A stretch of 64,000 nt of DNA from Alteribacillus sp041949975 (GCF_041949975.1 NZ_JBHFQG010000007.1:1-64000); one strand, 5' to 3'. Positions 8,445 through 18,290 are shown, counted from the first letter of the stretch. Program-made: numbers and translations. Notes: generated by a model not told the origin, from the sequence alone.

Positions 8445-9428
8445 TCACTCAGTGAATAACAGTCCTTTTTCCGCTTCTATCAACTTTTCATAAGCATAGA
8501 CTGCGATAGCCGTATCCTGTACACCCGTACCTGTTAAATCACAAAAAGTGATTTCGTTCTCCTCTTTTCTTCCATTGCTTTTCCCTAAAGCTATATTTCC
8601 CAGTTCTGCTATATCGCTGTTTTTTTGAATAACCCCTTTTTCAAGAGCATGATGATGTTCACCTAAACGAAACACTTGCGTTTTGGAGTCGCAGGCTAGT
8701 CTATCCACTGCCCCTAGTACTTCTGGAGAAATTTCATTTTTTTCTTCTGCATCTGACCCCATTGCCGTAATATGAAGACCCGGATGGAGCCATTCTTTAT
8801 TAATAACCGGCGTTTTTGATGGAGTAGTCGTTATAACTGTGTCGCTTTGGCGAACAACCTGCTCTGCACTATCTGCTGCTGTTATCTTTATATTCAGGTC
8901 TTCTTCCATATCTTTTATATACTCCTTTACCCGTTCATGACGCCGTCCATATACTAATACTTCTTTCACATCACGAACGAGCATTAAAGCACGCATCTGA
9001 TATCTTGCTTGGGTTCCAGTCCCAATAATACCTGCCGTTTGCATATTTTGTTTTGCCAGGTATTTAGCAGCCAATGCCCCTGCTACTGCGGTGCGTACAT
9101 CTGTTAAATAGCCATTATCTTGAAGAACTGCTTTTGGAAATCCTGTTTCTGTGCTGAAAAGAAGCATCATCCCGCTTAAACTAGGGAGACCCTTTTCCGA
9201 GTTATTAAAAAATCCAGACGAAATCTTTAGCGCAAACTTGTCCATTCCTTTTACATAAGCCGTTTTAACATCGACTTCCCCATTATTTTCCGGGATATCT
9301 ACGCGAAGAATTGGAGGCATAGTAACCTCCCCTTTTGCCAGTTTTTGAAATCCTTCCTCTATTAATTCCAGTGCTGTTTCGTTCACCTCTGTCACATTGC
9401 GGATTTCTTCTTCGGAGAAAATATACAC
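8445..9428 (-). CDS. eutC: EutC-like ornithine cyclodeaminase-family dehydrogenase
   Basis: This 327-residue NAD(P)-dependent protein belongs to the ornithine cyclodeaminase/mu-crystallin family. The N-terminal motif MPPILRVDIPENNGEVDVKT and the run GYLTDVRTAVAG (about residue 120) are those of the EutC branch, linked to ectoine breakdown. The Rossmann motif GIIGTGTQARYQ follows near residue 140. The GTG start has AAAGGAG 8 bases upstream and gives the family length; an ATG 16 codons earlier has a poor site. A terminator follows. Its usual partners, EutB and DoeA/EutD, lie 40 kb away in the same window. The exact reaction of EutC is not settled, so a general imino-acid reductase or cyclodeaminase role is possible. 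Confidence 0.78.
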   Translation of the reverse strand: MYIFSEEEIRNVTEVNETALELIEEGFQKLAKGEVTMPPILRVDIPENNGEVDVKTAYVKGMDKFALKISSGFFNNSEKGLPSLSGMMLLFSTETGFPKAVLQDNGYLTDVRTAVAGALAAKYLAKQNMQTAGIIGTGTQARYQMRALMLVRDVKEVLVYGRRHERVKEYIKDMEEDLNIKITAADSAEQVVRQSDTVITTTPSKTPVINKEWLHPGLHITAMGSDAEEKNEISPEVLGAVDRLACDSKTQVFRLGEHHHALEKGVIQKNSDIAELGNIALGKSNGRKEENEITFCDLTGTGVQDTAIAVYAYEKLIEAEKGLLFTE

Positions 9429-9743
9429 AGTGTAATGCTCCTTTCTTTCAGCATTTTGGTGCTTTTGCCCTTTCATCCACCCTATTCCTTTGGTTTTCTT
9501 TCCATAAAACCTTCATTGATTATTTATACAAATATTCTTCAACTCCTCCTTTGATAAACAACCCGCCTTTCATAGATTAATTGATGTTTACCATGTATAA
9601 TCATTTGTACCAATTAATGAAAACGATATTACAAGCGGAAGGATGATGCTTTTGAAGCATGAACTATAACTGGCTAACCACCGTAGATTTATAGGTTAGT
9701 GCAATAAGATCTGTGAGAAGAAACAATTTAAAAGGGGATGACA

Positions 9744-10778
9744 ATGATGAAAATGCGGAAAATAAGCGGCGCTTTTTTAGGAATCTATTTTTGCTTTTCT
9801 GCTGCTGTTTCTGCCTATGAAACGTTCATCGATGTAGAAAGTGATTATTGGGCAAATGAGGAAATTACCTACTTAGAGGAGCGTAATATTATCAGCGGTT
9901 ATTCCGATAGAGAATTCCGCCCTGGAAATGAAGTGACAAGATCTCAAGCTGCTCTTATGATCGCAGAAGCTCTTGAGTTAGATACCGCGAATAGACCCTC
10001 CCCGGATTTTGAAGATATTTCTGAATCCTATCATGCGTATGACACCATTGCAGCTGTTTCTGATGAAGGGATTATCAATGGGAGTAATGAAACATTCAGG
10101 CCAAATGAAGAGCTAACAAGAGGACAAATGGCAGCTATATTAAACCGTGCTTTCTCCTTATCAAGTGAGAGTAAGGTTTACGATTTTGAAGATGTAAACA
10201 AAGATTATATTTTTTATAACGATATTAAAGTTATTGCAGAAGGAAATATAACAACCGGTTACTCTGAAGATAATACGTACCGGCCAGGTGAAACTACCAC
10301 AAGAGCCCAGTTCTCTGTTTTTCTTGCAAGAGCCTTGGATGATACCTTTAAAGAAGAACCGTATGCCACACCGCCAATCACTTATTTTGATGACCGGATC
10401 GATGAAGCCGAAGAAACGATTGAAATGGCTATGTACGAAGAATGGGAAAAAGAATTTTATGATAACGAACCAAAGTCTCCTTTTAACGAATTAAAAGATA
10501 CCTTTTTAGACTATTATACAGAGGACATTACAATCAGCAGATGGAAAGAATTTTATGAAGAGGAACTCGACAGCTGGGGCCCTGAACTTGCACAGGCCAT
10601 GCCTTACCGGAGCATGGAAGATACTCACTTTGTAGAAAGAACAGAGGATAAAGTGGTTATTGGAGGGACCGAGCCTGAAAATGAACTTAACGAACAAGAA
10701 ATGTATTATGAATACACCGTTGTAAAGAAGGAAAACGATTGGCTAATTGATAATTTAGAAGGAAATACGATAGAATAA
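9744..10778 (+). CDS. S-layer-homology (SLH) domain surface protein
   Basis: This secreted protein of about 344 residues starts with a signal peptide (basic start, hydrophobic core, probable cleavage after AAVSA). Three SLH modules follow, each with a FxDv start and a FRPGNEVTR-type end: about residues 28-85, 90-145 and 150-205. They anchor the protein to pyruvylated secondary cell-wall polymer. The C-terminal 140 residues are acidic and match no family I recognise. Three ATGs are possible at 9738, 9744 and 9747; the first touches the AAAGGGG site, so 9744 or 9747 is more likely. The high Asp/Glu content fits a saline habitat. Confidence 0.85.
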   Translation: MMKMRKISGAFLGIYFCFSAAVSAYETFIDVESDYWANEEITYLEERNIISGYSDREFRPGNEVTRSQAALMIAEALELDTANRPSPDFEDISESYHAYDTIAAVSDEGIINGSNETFRPNEELTRGQMAAILNRAFSLSSESKVYDFEDVNKDYIFYNDIKVIAEGNITTGYSEDNTYRPGETTTRAQFSVFLARALDDTFKEEPYATPPITYFDDRIDEAEETIEMAMYEEWEKEFYDNEPKSPFNELKDTFLDYYTEDITISRWKEFYEEELDSWGPELAQAMPYRSMEDTHFVERTEDKVVIGGTEPENELNEQEMYYEYTVVKKENDWLIDNLEGNTIE

Positions 10779-10842
10779 TGCCAATTAACTGCTAATTTTG
10801 TATGGCTTCATACCGTTGAAGTTTTATTAAAGGAGATATGTT

Positions 10843-11904
10843 ATGATGAATCCTTCCTCGGAAAAGTTTTTGTACGATTTGCTGCACACCCCTTCTCCCT
10901 CAGGGATGGAAGAAGAAATTCAACAAAAGTGGCTTCAATATGTAAAACCTTTTGCTAACCGGTTTCAAACGGACACTGCAGGAAATGCTATGGCCTCTCT
11001 TCAGCCAGATGCTCCTTTTCAGGTCCTGCTTGCCGGCCATTGCGATGAAATTGGTTTTTTAGTGAAATCTATTGATGATAAAGGATATGTATATGTGGAA
11101 CGGCTTGGGGGGATCAGCCACAAGCCTGCTCTTGGCATGAAGGTGGAAATTCTGGGGACCCACGAGCGGATTATAGGAGTGATCGGTACGAAAGCAGAGC
11201 ACCACGGCGGAGCGAAAGATTCTTTTGGCTTTTCCGATTTGTTTATCGACTGCGGGGCATCTAGCAAAAAAGAACTCGAAAACTATATTGCAGTAGGAGA
11301 TACCGCTGTTTATAAACGAGAACCAGAACAGCTTTTAAATAATCGAATCAGCGGACGCGGACTTGATAACCGTACTGGAGCTTTTATTGTAGCGGAAACG
11401 TTACGACGGCTTTATCAGCAATCTTTAAAGGTTGGTGTGACGGCAGCAAGTACAGTCAACGAAGAGACGAACATGGGAGGGGCTTATTTTGCTGGAGCCG
11501 GCCTCTCCCCTAATCTTGGCATCGCCGTGGACGTGACCTTTGCTACAGATTATCCAGGAGCAAATAGTGATAAAACAGCAGATGTTTTTCTTGATGGCGG
11601 CCCTGTGCTTGCCAAAGGGGCACCCATAAATCGCAAAGCCAATTCTTTACTAGAACAATCAGCCAAAGCAAAAAGCATCCCGTTACAATATGAACTCACC
11701 CCAAAACATACGGGAACGGATGCGGATCAGCTACGAAAAACGGGCAAGGGAGTTCCCATTTCTGTCGTGTCCCTGCCGCTTCGTTATATGCATGCTCCTG
11801 TTGAAACGGTCAGTCTAAATGATATTGATCAGACTGTCGATCTTTTAACTGCTTTTCTTACCAATTTAGATGGGTCTGAAGATTTACGCCCTGTCCATAT
11901 CTAA
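10843..11904 (+). CDS. M42 family aminopeptidase/endoglucanase-like metallopeptidase
   Basis: This 353-residue cytoplasmic di-metal aminopeptidase of the M42 (CelM/YtoP/FrvX) family trims peptides. Ligand motifs are in order: His66 in AGHCDEIGF, Asp175 in GRGLDNRTG (bridging), Glu207/Glu208 in NEETNMGG (catalytic base and ligand), Asp230 in AVDVTFATDYP and His317 in YMHAPVE. The length is typical. AAAGGAG lies 7 bases before the ATG. A strong terminator follows and the gene appears monocistronic. It lies just before the oligopeptide transporter operon, so a peptide-use context is possible. Confidence 0.9.
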   Translation: MMNPSSEKFLYDLLHTPSPSGMEEEIQQKWLQYVKPFANRFQTDTAGNAMASLQPDAPFQVLLAGHCDEIGFLVKSIDDKGYVYVERLGGISHKPALGMKVEILGTHERIIGVIGTKAEHHGGAKDSFGFSDLFIDCGASSKKELENYIAVGDTAVYKREPEQLLNNRISGRGLDNRTGAFIVAETLRRLYQQSLKVGVTAASTVNEETNMGGAYFAGAGLSPNLGIAVDVTFATDYPGANSDKTADVFLDGGPVLAKGAPINRKANSLLEQSAKAKSIPLQYELTPKHTGTDADQLRKTGKGVPISVVSLPLRYMHAPVETVSLNDIDQTVDLLTAFLTNLDGSEDLRPVHI

Positions 11905-11925
11905 TGTATATCTTATCTTATTTGA

Positions 11926-11958
11926 TGACTTCGGTGCGGTGCCGAAGTCATTTTTTTT
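11926..11958 (+). terminator. Terminator of the M42 peptidase gene
   Basis: TGACTTCGG pairs with CCGAAGTCA across 7 bases and is followed by eight T residues. Confidence 0.92.
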
Positions 11959-12454
11959 GACTTAAGGTGGTTTATGCATAAGTTGGATAAATTCGTTTAA
12001 TAATCTAATAAAGTTGTGCATTTCCTTCAAAAAGCGGGGCATAAATTAGAAAAAGCAGCCTTCCCCATTGCAGGACTAGATCCACATTTTTCAAATACTC
12101 ATATTCTTCTAAAATGAATGCAAAAATCCACTAAGTTATGCATATCTAGAACAAAGCTGTCAATAAATAGCCAGAAACAGTTCATAACCCTTAAAGAATG
12201 GACACTCCACCCCACCCCTAACAAGCGAGAAAGCCGGGCCGTTTATTATTTCATATCCCTATCAATATTCTCGGATATCGTTTCATTTTCTAACAATCCC
12301 CATTTCAATAAAAAAATCCGTTATTGTCAGTTATTTTTTCAATAGTGTTAACTTGTTAAATTTTTTGAAATTTTAGTTGAATAATTATTACCGAGATGTA
12401 ATAATAAAAATCAAGTCCTGCTCTAATAAATATAGGAAAGAAAGGGGGAGTATA
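11959..12454. other. Non-coding stretch upstream of the peptide ABC operon
   Basis: About 500 bp without a supported gene. A 75-codon open frame at 12118-12345 has no ribosome binding site and no recognisable protein. The last 150 bp are very AT-rich and should carry the operon promoter, but no single -35/-10 pair stands out. Confidence 0.5.
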
Positions 12455-13429
12455 TTGTCCAGCCATGTTTTAGACATCAAAGATCTGAAAACACATTTTG
12501 CTTCTCGGGACGTTGATATTCCAGCAGTAGATGGAGTCAATTTTCATGTAGACGCTGGAGAAGTTCTTGGAATTGTAGGTGAATCCGGCTGCGGAAAAAG
12601 CGTAACCTCACTGTCAGTTATGGGACTTGTCCCCTCCCCTCCCGGCAAAATAGTCAGAGGAAAAATTTTATTTAACGGGGAAGATCTTACAAAGGCTTCA
12701 GAAAGAAGAATGAGAAAAATTCGCGGAAATGACATCGCTATGATTTTCCAGGAACCAATGACTTCGTTAAACCCAGTTTTTAAAATTGGCGAACAGCTTA
12801 TCGAAGGGATACGCATACATAATAAATGGCCTAAAAAAAGAGCATATGAACGTGCAGTGGACATGTTAAAACTAGTCGGCCTTTCTAGAGTAGAAGAATT
12901 GATGGACAGCTATCCTCATCAACTATCAGGTGGCATGAGGCAGCGTGTAATGATAGCTATGGCTATGACATGCGACCCAAAAGTACTTATTGCAGATGAA
13001 CCAACCACGGCGTTGGATGTGACAATCCAAAAGCAAATTCTGAATCTTATGAAAAGATTAAACAATGAATTAAATACAGCGATCATCCTTATTACCCATG
13101 ATTTGGGGATAGTGGCTGAAATGTGTGACCGTATCGCTGTAATGTATGCTGGCAAAGTAGTGGAAGAAGGCAGTGTTCTAGAAATCTTCCAAAATGCTAA
13201 ACACCCATACACAAAAGGGTTGATCCAGTCTGTACCTGATATGAGGGTCAAAAGGGACCGTCTTTATTCTATTCCCGGGAACGTACCTAAGCCAGGCTCT
13301 ATTAAAAATGGCTGTCCGTTTGCACCGCGATGTGAGCATGCATTTACAAGCTGTACAGAAGAAATGCCGGAACTCTTAATGACAGAGAACGGCCAGAAAG
13401 TAAGATGCTGGCTGCACCAGGAGGAATAA
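12455..13429 (+). CDS. Oligopeptide/dipeptide ABC transporter ATPase, OppD/DppD type
   Basis: This 324-residue ABC ATPase powers uptake of peptides by the permease pair encoded downstream. It has Walker A GESGCGKS near residue 45, Q-loop IFQEP, signature SGGMRQR, Walker B VLIADEPTTALD and the His switch THDLG. The C-terminal oligopeptide-transporter extension carries the cysteine-rich GCPFAPRCEHAFTSC segment common to OppD/DppD. The chosen start is TTG at 12455, directly after AAAGGGGGAG; an upstream ATG would add 26 residues not found in the family. The next gene, OppF, starts 12 bp downstream. Confidence 0.9.
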   Translation: MSSHVLDIKDLKTHFASRDVDIPAVDGVNFHVDAGEVLGIVGESGCGKSVTSLSVMGLVPSPPGKIVRGKILFNGEDLTKASERRMRKIRGNDIAMIFQEPMTSLNPVFKIGEQLIEGIRIHNKWPKKRAYERAVDMLKLVGLSRVEELMDSYPHQLSGGMRQRVMIAMAMTCDPKVLIADEPTTALDVTIQKQILNLMKRLNNELNTAIILITHDLGIVAEMCDRIAVMYAGKVVEEGSVLEIFQNAKHPYTKGLIQSVPDMRVKRDRLYSIPGNVPKPGSIKNGCPFAPRCEHAFTSCTEEMPELLMTENGQKVRCWLHQEE

Positions 13430-13441
13430 AGGGGGATCATC

Positions 13442-14428
13442 ATGGCTGAAAGTCTTCTAGAGGTCAACCATTTAAAAAAGTACTTCAGAGACAAAAAAGG
13501 TTTTCTCAACAAAAACCCTAAACCTGTGAAAGCAGTAGATGACATATCTTTTTTCATAAAAGAAGGAGAAACACTTGGTTTAGTCGGTGAATCTGGATGC
13601 GGAAAATCAACCACCGGCAGAATGCTGATGAGATTGATAGAACCGACTGAAGGTCATATTCAATTCCAAGGCAAAAACATTAGCGAGATGAGCCAGGCTG
13701 AGATGCGGACGGTACGAAAAGATATACAAATGATTTTTCAGGACCCTTATGCCTCCCTCAATCCCAGGCACAGGGTGGAACGAATTATCGAAGAGCCTAT
13801 GATTGTTCATAACATTGGAGACAAAGAAACACGTAAGAAAAAGGTTCGTGATCTCCTTGAAGTCGTAGGATTAAATAGTTTTCATGCCAGACGCTATCCT
13901 CACCAATTTAGCGGCGGACAGCGCCAGCGTATTGGAATAGCCAGAGCGCTGGCTGTAGAGCCGAAGCTTATTATAGCAGATGAACCGGTATCAGCTCTCG
14001 ATGTATCTATTCAGTCTCAAGTGCTTAATTTGCTTGAAGATTTGCAAAAGGAATATCATTTAACCTTTTTGTTTATTGCTCATGACTTAAGTGTCGTGCG
14101 GCATATTAGTGATCGTGTCGGAGTCATGTACCTTGGCAAAATTGTTGAATTAGCAGATCGGGACGAGCTTTATGAAAATCCCAAGCACCCGTATACCCAG
14201 GCATTATTATCTTCTGTTCCTATTCCCGATCCAACCTATGAGCAAGAAGAGATTGAACTAAAAGGAGATGTGCCAAGTCCAATTGACCCGCCAACTGGAT
14301 GTCCTTTTCATACGAGATGTCCTCAGGCAATGGACGTTTGCAAAAAGGTTGTTCCTGAATTTAAAGAAGAACGAAATGGTCATAGCGTCGCATGTCACTT
14401 ATATGACGATCAACATATGGCAATATGA
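13442..14428 (+). CDS. Oligopeptide/dipeptide ABC transporter ATPase, OppF/DppF type
   Basis: This 328-residue second ATPase of the peptide importer has Walker A GESGCGKST near residue 53, Q-loop IFQDPYASLNPR, signature SGGQRQRIGIARAL and Walker B LIIADEPVSALD. It also has the C-terminal oligopeptide extension, GCPFHTRCPQAMDVC. The insert KGFLNKNPKPVKAVD before Walker A is typical of OppF. The AAGGGGG site and short gap from OppD support cotranscription. Downstream, a 170-bp intergenic repeat separates it from the binding-protein gene. Confidence 0.92.
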   Translation: MAESLLEVNHLKKYFRDKKGFLNKNPKPVKAVDDISFFIKEGETLGLVGESGCGKSTTGRMLMRLIEPTEGHIQFQGKNISEMSQAEMRTVRKDIQMIFQDPYASLNPRHRVERIIEEPMIVHNIGDKETRKKKVRDLLEVVGLNSFHARRYPHQFSGGQRQRIGIARALAVEPKLIIADEPVSALDVSIQSQVLNLLEDLQKEYHLTFLFIAHDLSVVRHISDRVGVMYLGKIVELADRDELYENPKHPYTQALLSSVPIPDPTYEQEEIELKGDVPSPIDPPTGCPFHTRCPQAMDVCKKVVPEFKEERNGHSVACHLYDDQHMAI

Positions 14429-14597
14429 GAAAAGCACAACTCGACAGGTAAATGTTCTCCAGCCATAAAAGGCCGCTTTTGCCTGTTTGGCTGGATCAGA
14501 ATTAAGGATGTTCGACTAAGAGCGTCACCTCCTGTGCCAACGTCGCACTAATCCACCTCGTGTGGGCCTCCGAGAGGCTGGGCGCTGAGGCTAGACA
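14429..14597. repeat. bcr-like intergenic repeat, copy 1
   Basis: The element starts GAAAAGCACAACTCGACAGG right after the oppF stop and ends GGCGCTGAGGCTAGACA. It shares the CTCGACAGGTAAATGTTCTC module with copy 2 (42530-42645), and the GTGGGCCTCCGAGAGGCTGG and CTAGACA modules with copy 3 (55499-55615). Repeats with an AAAAGCGCAAGCGCC head and a CTAGACA tail are known across Bacillaceae genomes. This copy interrupts the ABC operon between oppF and oppA. Confidence 0.7.
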
Positions 14598-14642
14598 GCT
14601 ATCCAAGATAGTTTTTCAGATTATTATCAAGGGGGAAGTTTA

Positions 14643-16241
14643 ATGAAAAAGACATGGATTGGTTCATTACTGTTTTCTGTAGTTGCTGCAGCTTCTATAG
14701 CTGGCTGTTCTTCAGATGACACAGGATCTGAAGGAGAAGCAGAAGGCGGAGACAGCGGAAGTGAAGAAACACAAGACACACTCGTTTTTGCTAGAGGTGC
14801 AGATTCTACCTCTTTAGACCCAGCCAAAGAAACAGACGGAGAGACCTTCTACGTCACTCAGCAAATCTATGACACACTCATTCAATACGAAGACGGTACA
14901 ACAGAATTAGAGCCTGCTCTTGCTACCGATTGGGAAGCATCAGAGGACGGTTCAGAATTTACGCTTGAACTTCGTGAAGGTGTGACTTTTCACGATGGGA
15001 CTGAGTTTAATGCTGAAGCTGTTGTAGCCAATTTTGAACGATGGATGGAATCAGAAGACTATGTGTATTATGGTTCCATGTTTGGCGGATATGGCGATGA
15101 CGAGGACAATATTATTGATAATGTAGAAGCAACCGATAAATACGAAGTGACTTTTACTCTTCGTGACTCTTCTGCCCCATTCTTAAAAAACCTTGCGATG
15201 TCGCCTTTTGCAATCGCAAGTCCAGAAGCCTTTGATACACTCGAGGAAGATCCTGTCGGAACAGGCCCTTTTACGCTGGATAACTGGAGCCGTAATGATT
15301 CCATTACATTAAATAAAAATGAAGAATATTGGGTTGAAGGAAAACCTCATCTTAACCGGATTATTTTTCAAGTTATCCCTGACAACTCTTCCCGTTTGAC
15401 AGCACTGCAAAACGGTGAAGTCGATTTAATTGACGGAGTTAACCCATCTGATCAATCTAAAATTGAAGATGATGCAAACATTGAAGTATTTATGCGTCCA
15501 CCTCTAAACGTTGCTTATATGCCGATGAATAATGAAGAAGATCCTTTTGATGATCCTCTTGTTCGTCAGGCTGTTAACCACGCCATAGACAAACAATCTC
15601 TGATTGACAGTTTTTATGAAGGAAATGCAGAGCCTGCGAAAAACATGCTGCCTCCTACGATTAACGGATATAATGATGATATCGAGCCGTACGAATATGA
15701 CCCGGATCAAGCGAAAGAATTATTAGAAGAAGCAGGTTATGAAGAAGGTGAATTAACCATTAACCTTTGGACTATGGATAATCCACGTCCATACATGCCT
15801 GCTCCGCAAAAAATTGCAGAAAGTATTCAAAAAGATCTTGATGATATCGGTGTAACAGCAAGTATTCAAACCATCGACTGGTCCACTTATTTAGAAAAAG
15901 CTCAAAATGGTGAGATGCCAGCATTCTTGATTGGATGGATCGGAGATAACGGGGATGCAGATAACTTCCTCTATACCCTTTTAGGCACTGGAAGCGGAAA
16001 TAACTATTCAAACTACTCTAATGAAGAAGTAGATGAAGTTTTAAAACAAGCCCAGGCAGAAACAGATGAAGATGCGCGTGCTGAACTTTATTACGAGGCA
16101 CAAGAGTTAATTCACGAGGATGCTCCTGTTGTTCCTCTTGTTCACTATGAATCTATTATGGCTGGTGTCGATACACTTGAAGGCTATAAGCCGGCTCCAA
16201 CAGGATCAGAACGATTTACGAATGTAAAGTTTTCTGAATAA
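14643..16241 (+). CDS. Peptide ABC transporter substrate-binding lipoprotein, family 5
   Basis: This 532-residue solute-binding lipoprotein belongs to the OppA/DppA family (SBP_bac_5). The signal peptide ends in a lipobox SIAGC with Cys22, followed by a Glu/Ser/Gly-rich linker. The family pattern includes LDPAKETDGE near residue 59, LREGVTFHDGTEFNAE near 107 and the conserved NHAIDK region. It should sit on the outer face of the membrane and deliver peptides to the permease. The ligand cannot be read from sequence. GGGGGAAG precedes the ATG. The excess of acidic residues is strong, as in halophiles. A leaky hairpin follows. Confidence 0.93.
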   Translation: MKKTWIGSLLFSVVAAASIAGCSSDDTGSEGEAEGGDSGSEETQDTLVFARGADSTSLDPAKETDGETFYVTQQIYDTLIQYEDGTTELEPALATDWEASEDGSEFTLELREGVTFHDGTEFNAEAVVANFERWMESEDYVYYGSMFGGYGDDEDNIIDNVEATDKYEVTFTLRDSSAPFLKNLAMSPFAIASPEAFDTLEEDPVGTGPFTLDNWSRNDSITLNKNEEYWVEGKPHLNRIIFQVIPDNSSRLTALQNGEVDLIDGVNPSDQSKIEDDANIEVFMRPPLNVAYMPMNNEEDPFDDPLVRQAVNHAIDKQSLIDSFYEGNAEPAKNMLPPTINGYNDDIEPYEYDPDQAKELLEEAGYEEGELTINLWTMDNPRPYMPAPQKIAESIQKDLDDIGVTASIQTIDWSTYLEKAQNGEMPAFLIGWIGDNGDADNFLYTLLGTGSGNNYSNYSNEEVDEVLKQAQAETDEDARAELYYEAQELIHEDAPVVPLVHYESIMAGVDTLEGYKPAPTGSERFTNVKFSE

Positions 16242-16247
16242 AAAAAT

Positions 16248-16279
16248 AGGCAGGAGCGGCTGCTTCCCTGCCTCCTTTT
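16248..16279 (+). terminator. Attenuator-like hairpin after the binding-protein gene
   Basis: AGGCAGG pairs with CCTGCCT, followed after CC by only four T residues. Within the operon such a hairpin would lower permease expression relative to the binding protein. Confidence 0.6.
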
Positions 16280-16356
16280 AGGTGAAAGCTATTGCCTATC
16301 TGTTCAGGTACTTTCGCTTTTCTATTACAGCATGAGTTGGTGAGGTGAATGAATCA

Positions 16357-17358
16357 GTGCTGAATTACACTCTTCGTCGATTGTGGTCTCTTGTCCCAGT
16401 TCTTTTAGGAATGTCGATCATCGTCTTTCTCATCATACGTGCAATTCCAGGTGATCCGGCTCGCACTATTCTAGGGGACAAAGCTTCAGAGGCTGCTGTT
16501 GAAAATTTAAGAGATCAACTGGGATTGAATGAGCCTCTCTATATTCAATACTTGGAGTATATGAAAAACTTATTAACGGGCGACCTTGGTACCTCTATTC
16601 GTACAAGCTCCTCTATCAGCGGAGATATATGGCCCTATCTTGCAGCCACTATTGAGTTAGCAATAGTTGCATTAATCATAGCCATCGTCATTGGGGTCAA
16701 TGCAGGTATTTTAAGTGCATGGTTTCAAAATTCCATCTTTGACTATACGGCTATGATTATCGCTCTGATTGGTGTATCTATGCCTGTCTTTTGGCTTGGG
16801 TTAATGGAACAGTGGATTTTCTCTCTTGAATTAAATTGGCTTCCTTCTATCGGTAGAGACTCTGTTCGAGATCCTGTTGAACCCATCACTCATTTGTACT
16901 TACTCGACACACTGCTGCAGGGAAACACAGATCAGTTTGTTGTTGTACTGAAACATATCATCATGCCCGGCGTAGCACTTGGAACTATACCCATGGCGAT
17001 AATCGCCAGAATGACGCGCTCCAGCATGCTTGAAGTACTGCGTTCTGATTACATAAGAACCGTTCGAGCCAAAGGACAAAAGATGTTTTTAGTCGTATAT
17101 AAACATGCTTTAAAAAATGCTTTTATCCCTGTGCTTACTGTTATTGGTCTTCAAACCGGTCTATTACTCGGCGGCGCAATTTTAACAGAAACCATTTTCA
17201 GCTGGCCTGGAATTGGCCGCTATGTTTATGAATCCATTCAATATCGGGATTACCCTGTGATACAGGCTGGTATTCTGGTGATCGCCACTATATTCGTTAT
17301 TGTCAATTTAATTGTTGACCTTCTATACGCGGCATTTGATCCACGTATCAAGTATTAA
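16357..17358 (+). CDS. Peptide ABC transporter permease, OppB/DppB type
   Basis: This membrane permease of about 333 residues has six helices. The N-terminal LNYTLRRLWSLVPVLLGMS and the RAIPGDPA motif are characteristic of DppB/OppB. The EAA-loop-like stretch is DYIRTVRAKG. A GTG at 16345 would extend it by four residues; I prefer the GTG at 16357 because GAGGTGA is 8 bases upstream. It is followed by the second permease after 24 bp. Confidence 0.9.
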   Translation: MLNYTLRRLWSLVPVLLGMSIIVFLIIRAIPGDPARTILGDKASEAAVENLRDQLGLNEPLYIQYLEYMKNLLTGDLGTSIRTSSSISGDIWPYLAATIELAIVALIIAIVIGVNAGILSAWFQNSIFDYTAMIIALIGVSMPVFWLGLMEQWIFSLELNWLPSIGRDSVRDPVEPITHLYLLDTLLQGNTDQFVVVLKHIIMPGVALGTIPMAIIARMTRSSMLEVLRSDYIRTVRAKGQKMFLVVYKHALKNAFIPVLTVIGLQTGLLLGGAILTETIFSWPGIGRYVYESIQYRDYPVIQAGILVIATIFVIVNLIVDLLYAAFDPRIKY

Positions 17359-17382
17359 TTATTCAACAAGGAGGGTTGGTCT

Positions 17383-18285
17383 ATGCCGGAGCCAGTGAAA
17401 GATATAAATCCTTCGCCATCACCTGAATCAGAGAAAGAAGAATCTGCTTCCATCCTTAAGGAAACATGGTATGGATTTAAGAAAAATAGACTTGCTTTAG
17501 TGGGTGCCTGTATTGTTTTTTTGTTCATCCTCCTCGGAATTCTTGCTAATGTGATCGCCCCCGAAGGAATTAATGAACAAAAGTCAGCAGATCGTCTTCT
17601 GCCCCCTTCTTCCAAATATTGGCTGGGTACAGATGACTTTGGAAGAGATATTTTGAGCCGTATTCTGCATGGAGCTAAACTGTCATTAACAGTTGGTTTC
17701 TTTGCTGTTGCCGGCTCGGTTGTAATAGGTACATTTTTTGGAATCATTGCTGGTTATTACGGACGATGGCTTGATTCTATTATTTCCCGAACGTTTGATA
17801 TCATGCTGGCCTTCCCCAGCATTCTGCTTGCCATTGCCATTGTTGCCGTACTAGGGCCGTCTTTACAGAATGCTTTAATAGCCATTGCTATTATTAATGT
17901 GCCAACGTTTGGAAGAATTGTCCGATCCAAAGTGCTAGGGTTGAAAGAAGAAGATTATATCCAGGCGGCGAGATCGATCGGCATGCGAGACCGAAGAATT
18001 CTCATTCATCATATTTTGCCAAACAGCTTGGCTCCTATCATTGTCCAGGGTACACTTTGTGTGGCTACAGCTATATTAGAAGCTGCCGCTCTCGGATTTC
18101 TCGGTCTTGGAGCTCAAGCTCCTCAGCCAGAATGGGGCAGAATGCTTTCAGATTCGCGTACGTACTTGCAGCAAGCTCCTTGGACCGTGTTTTTTCCTGG
18201 AATAGCTATTATGCTCACAGTATTAGGGTTTAATCTTATGGGCGATGGTTTACGTGACGCGCTCGACCCTAAAATGAAAGAATAG
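17383..18285 (+). CDS. Peptide ABC transporter permease, OppC/DppC type
   Basis: This 300-residue permease begins with a cytoplasmic acidic tail, then a first helix after KNRLALVGACIVF, the LGTDDFGRDILSR motif typical of DppC near residue 83, and the EAA loop EEDYIQAARSIGM. AAGGAGGG precedes the ATG. It completes the OppD-F-A-B-C operon, and a bidirectional terminator follows within 6 bp. Confidence 0.92.
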   Translation: MPEPVKDINPSPSPESEKEESASILKETWYGFKKNRLALVGACIVFLFILLGILANVIAPEGINEQKSADRLLPPSSKYWLGTDDFGRDILSRILHGAKLSLTVGFFAVAGSVVIGTFFGIIAGYYGRWLDSIISRTFDIMLAFPSILLAIAIVAVLGPSLQNALIAIAIINVPTFGRIVRSKVLGLKEEDYIQAARSIGMRDRRILIHHILPNSLAPIIVQGTLCVATAILEAAALGFLGLGAQAPQPEWGRMLSDSRTYLQQAPWTVFFPGIAIMLTVLGFNLMGDGLRDALDPKMKE

Positions 18286-18290
18286 GCATT

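Noticed and set aside
12118..12345. 75-codon open frame before the peptide ABC operon
   Set aside because: No ribosome binding site, no recognisable family, and composition like surrounding non-coding DNA.
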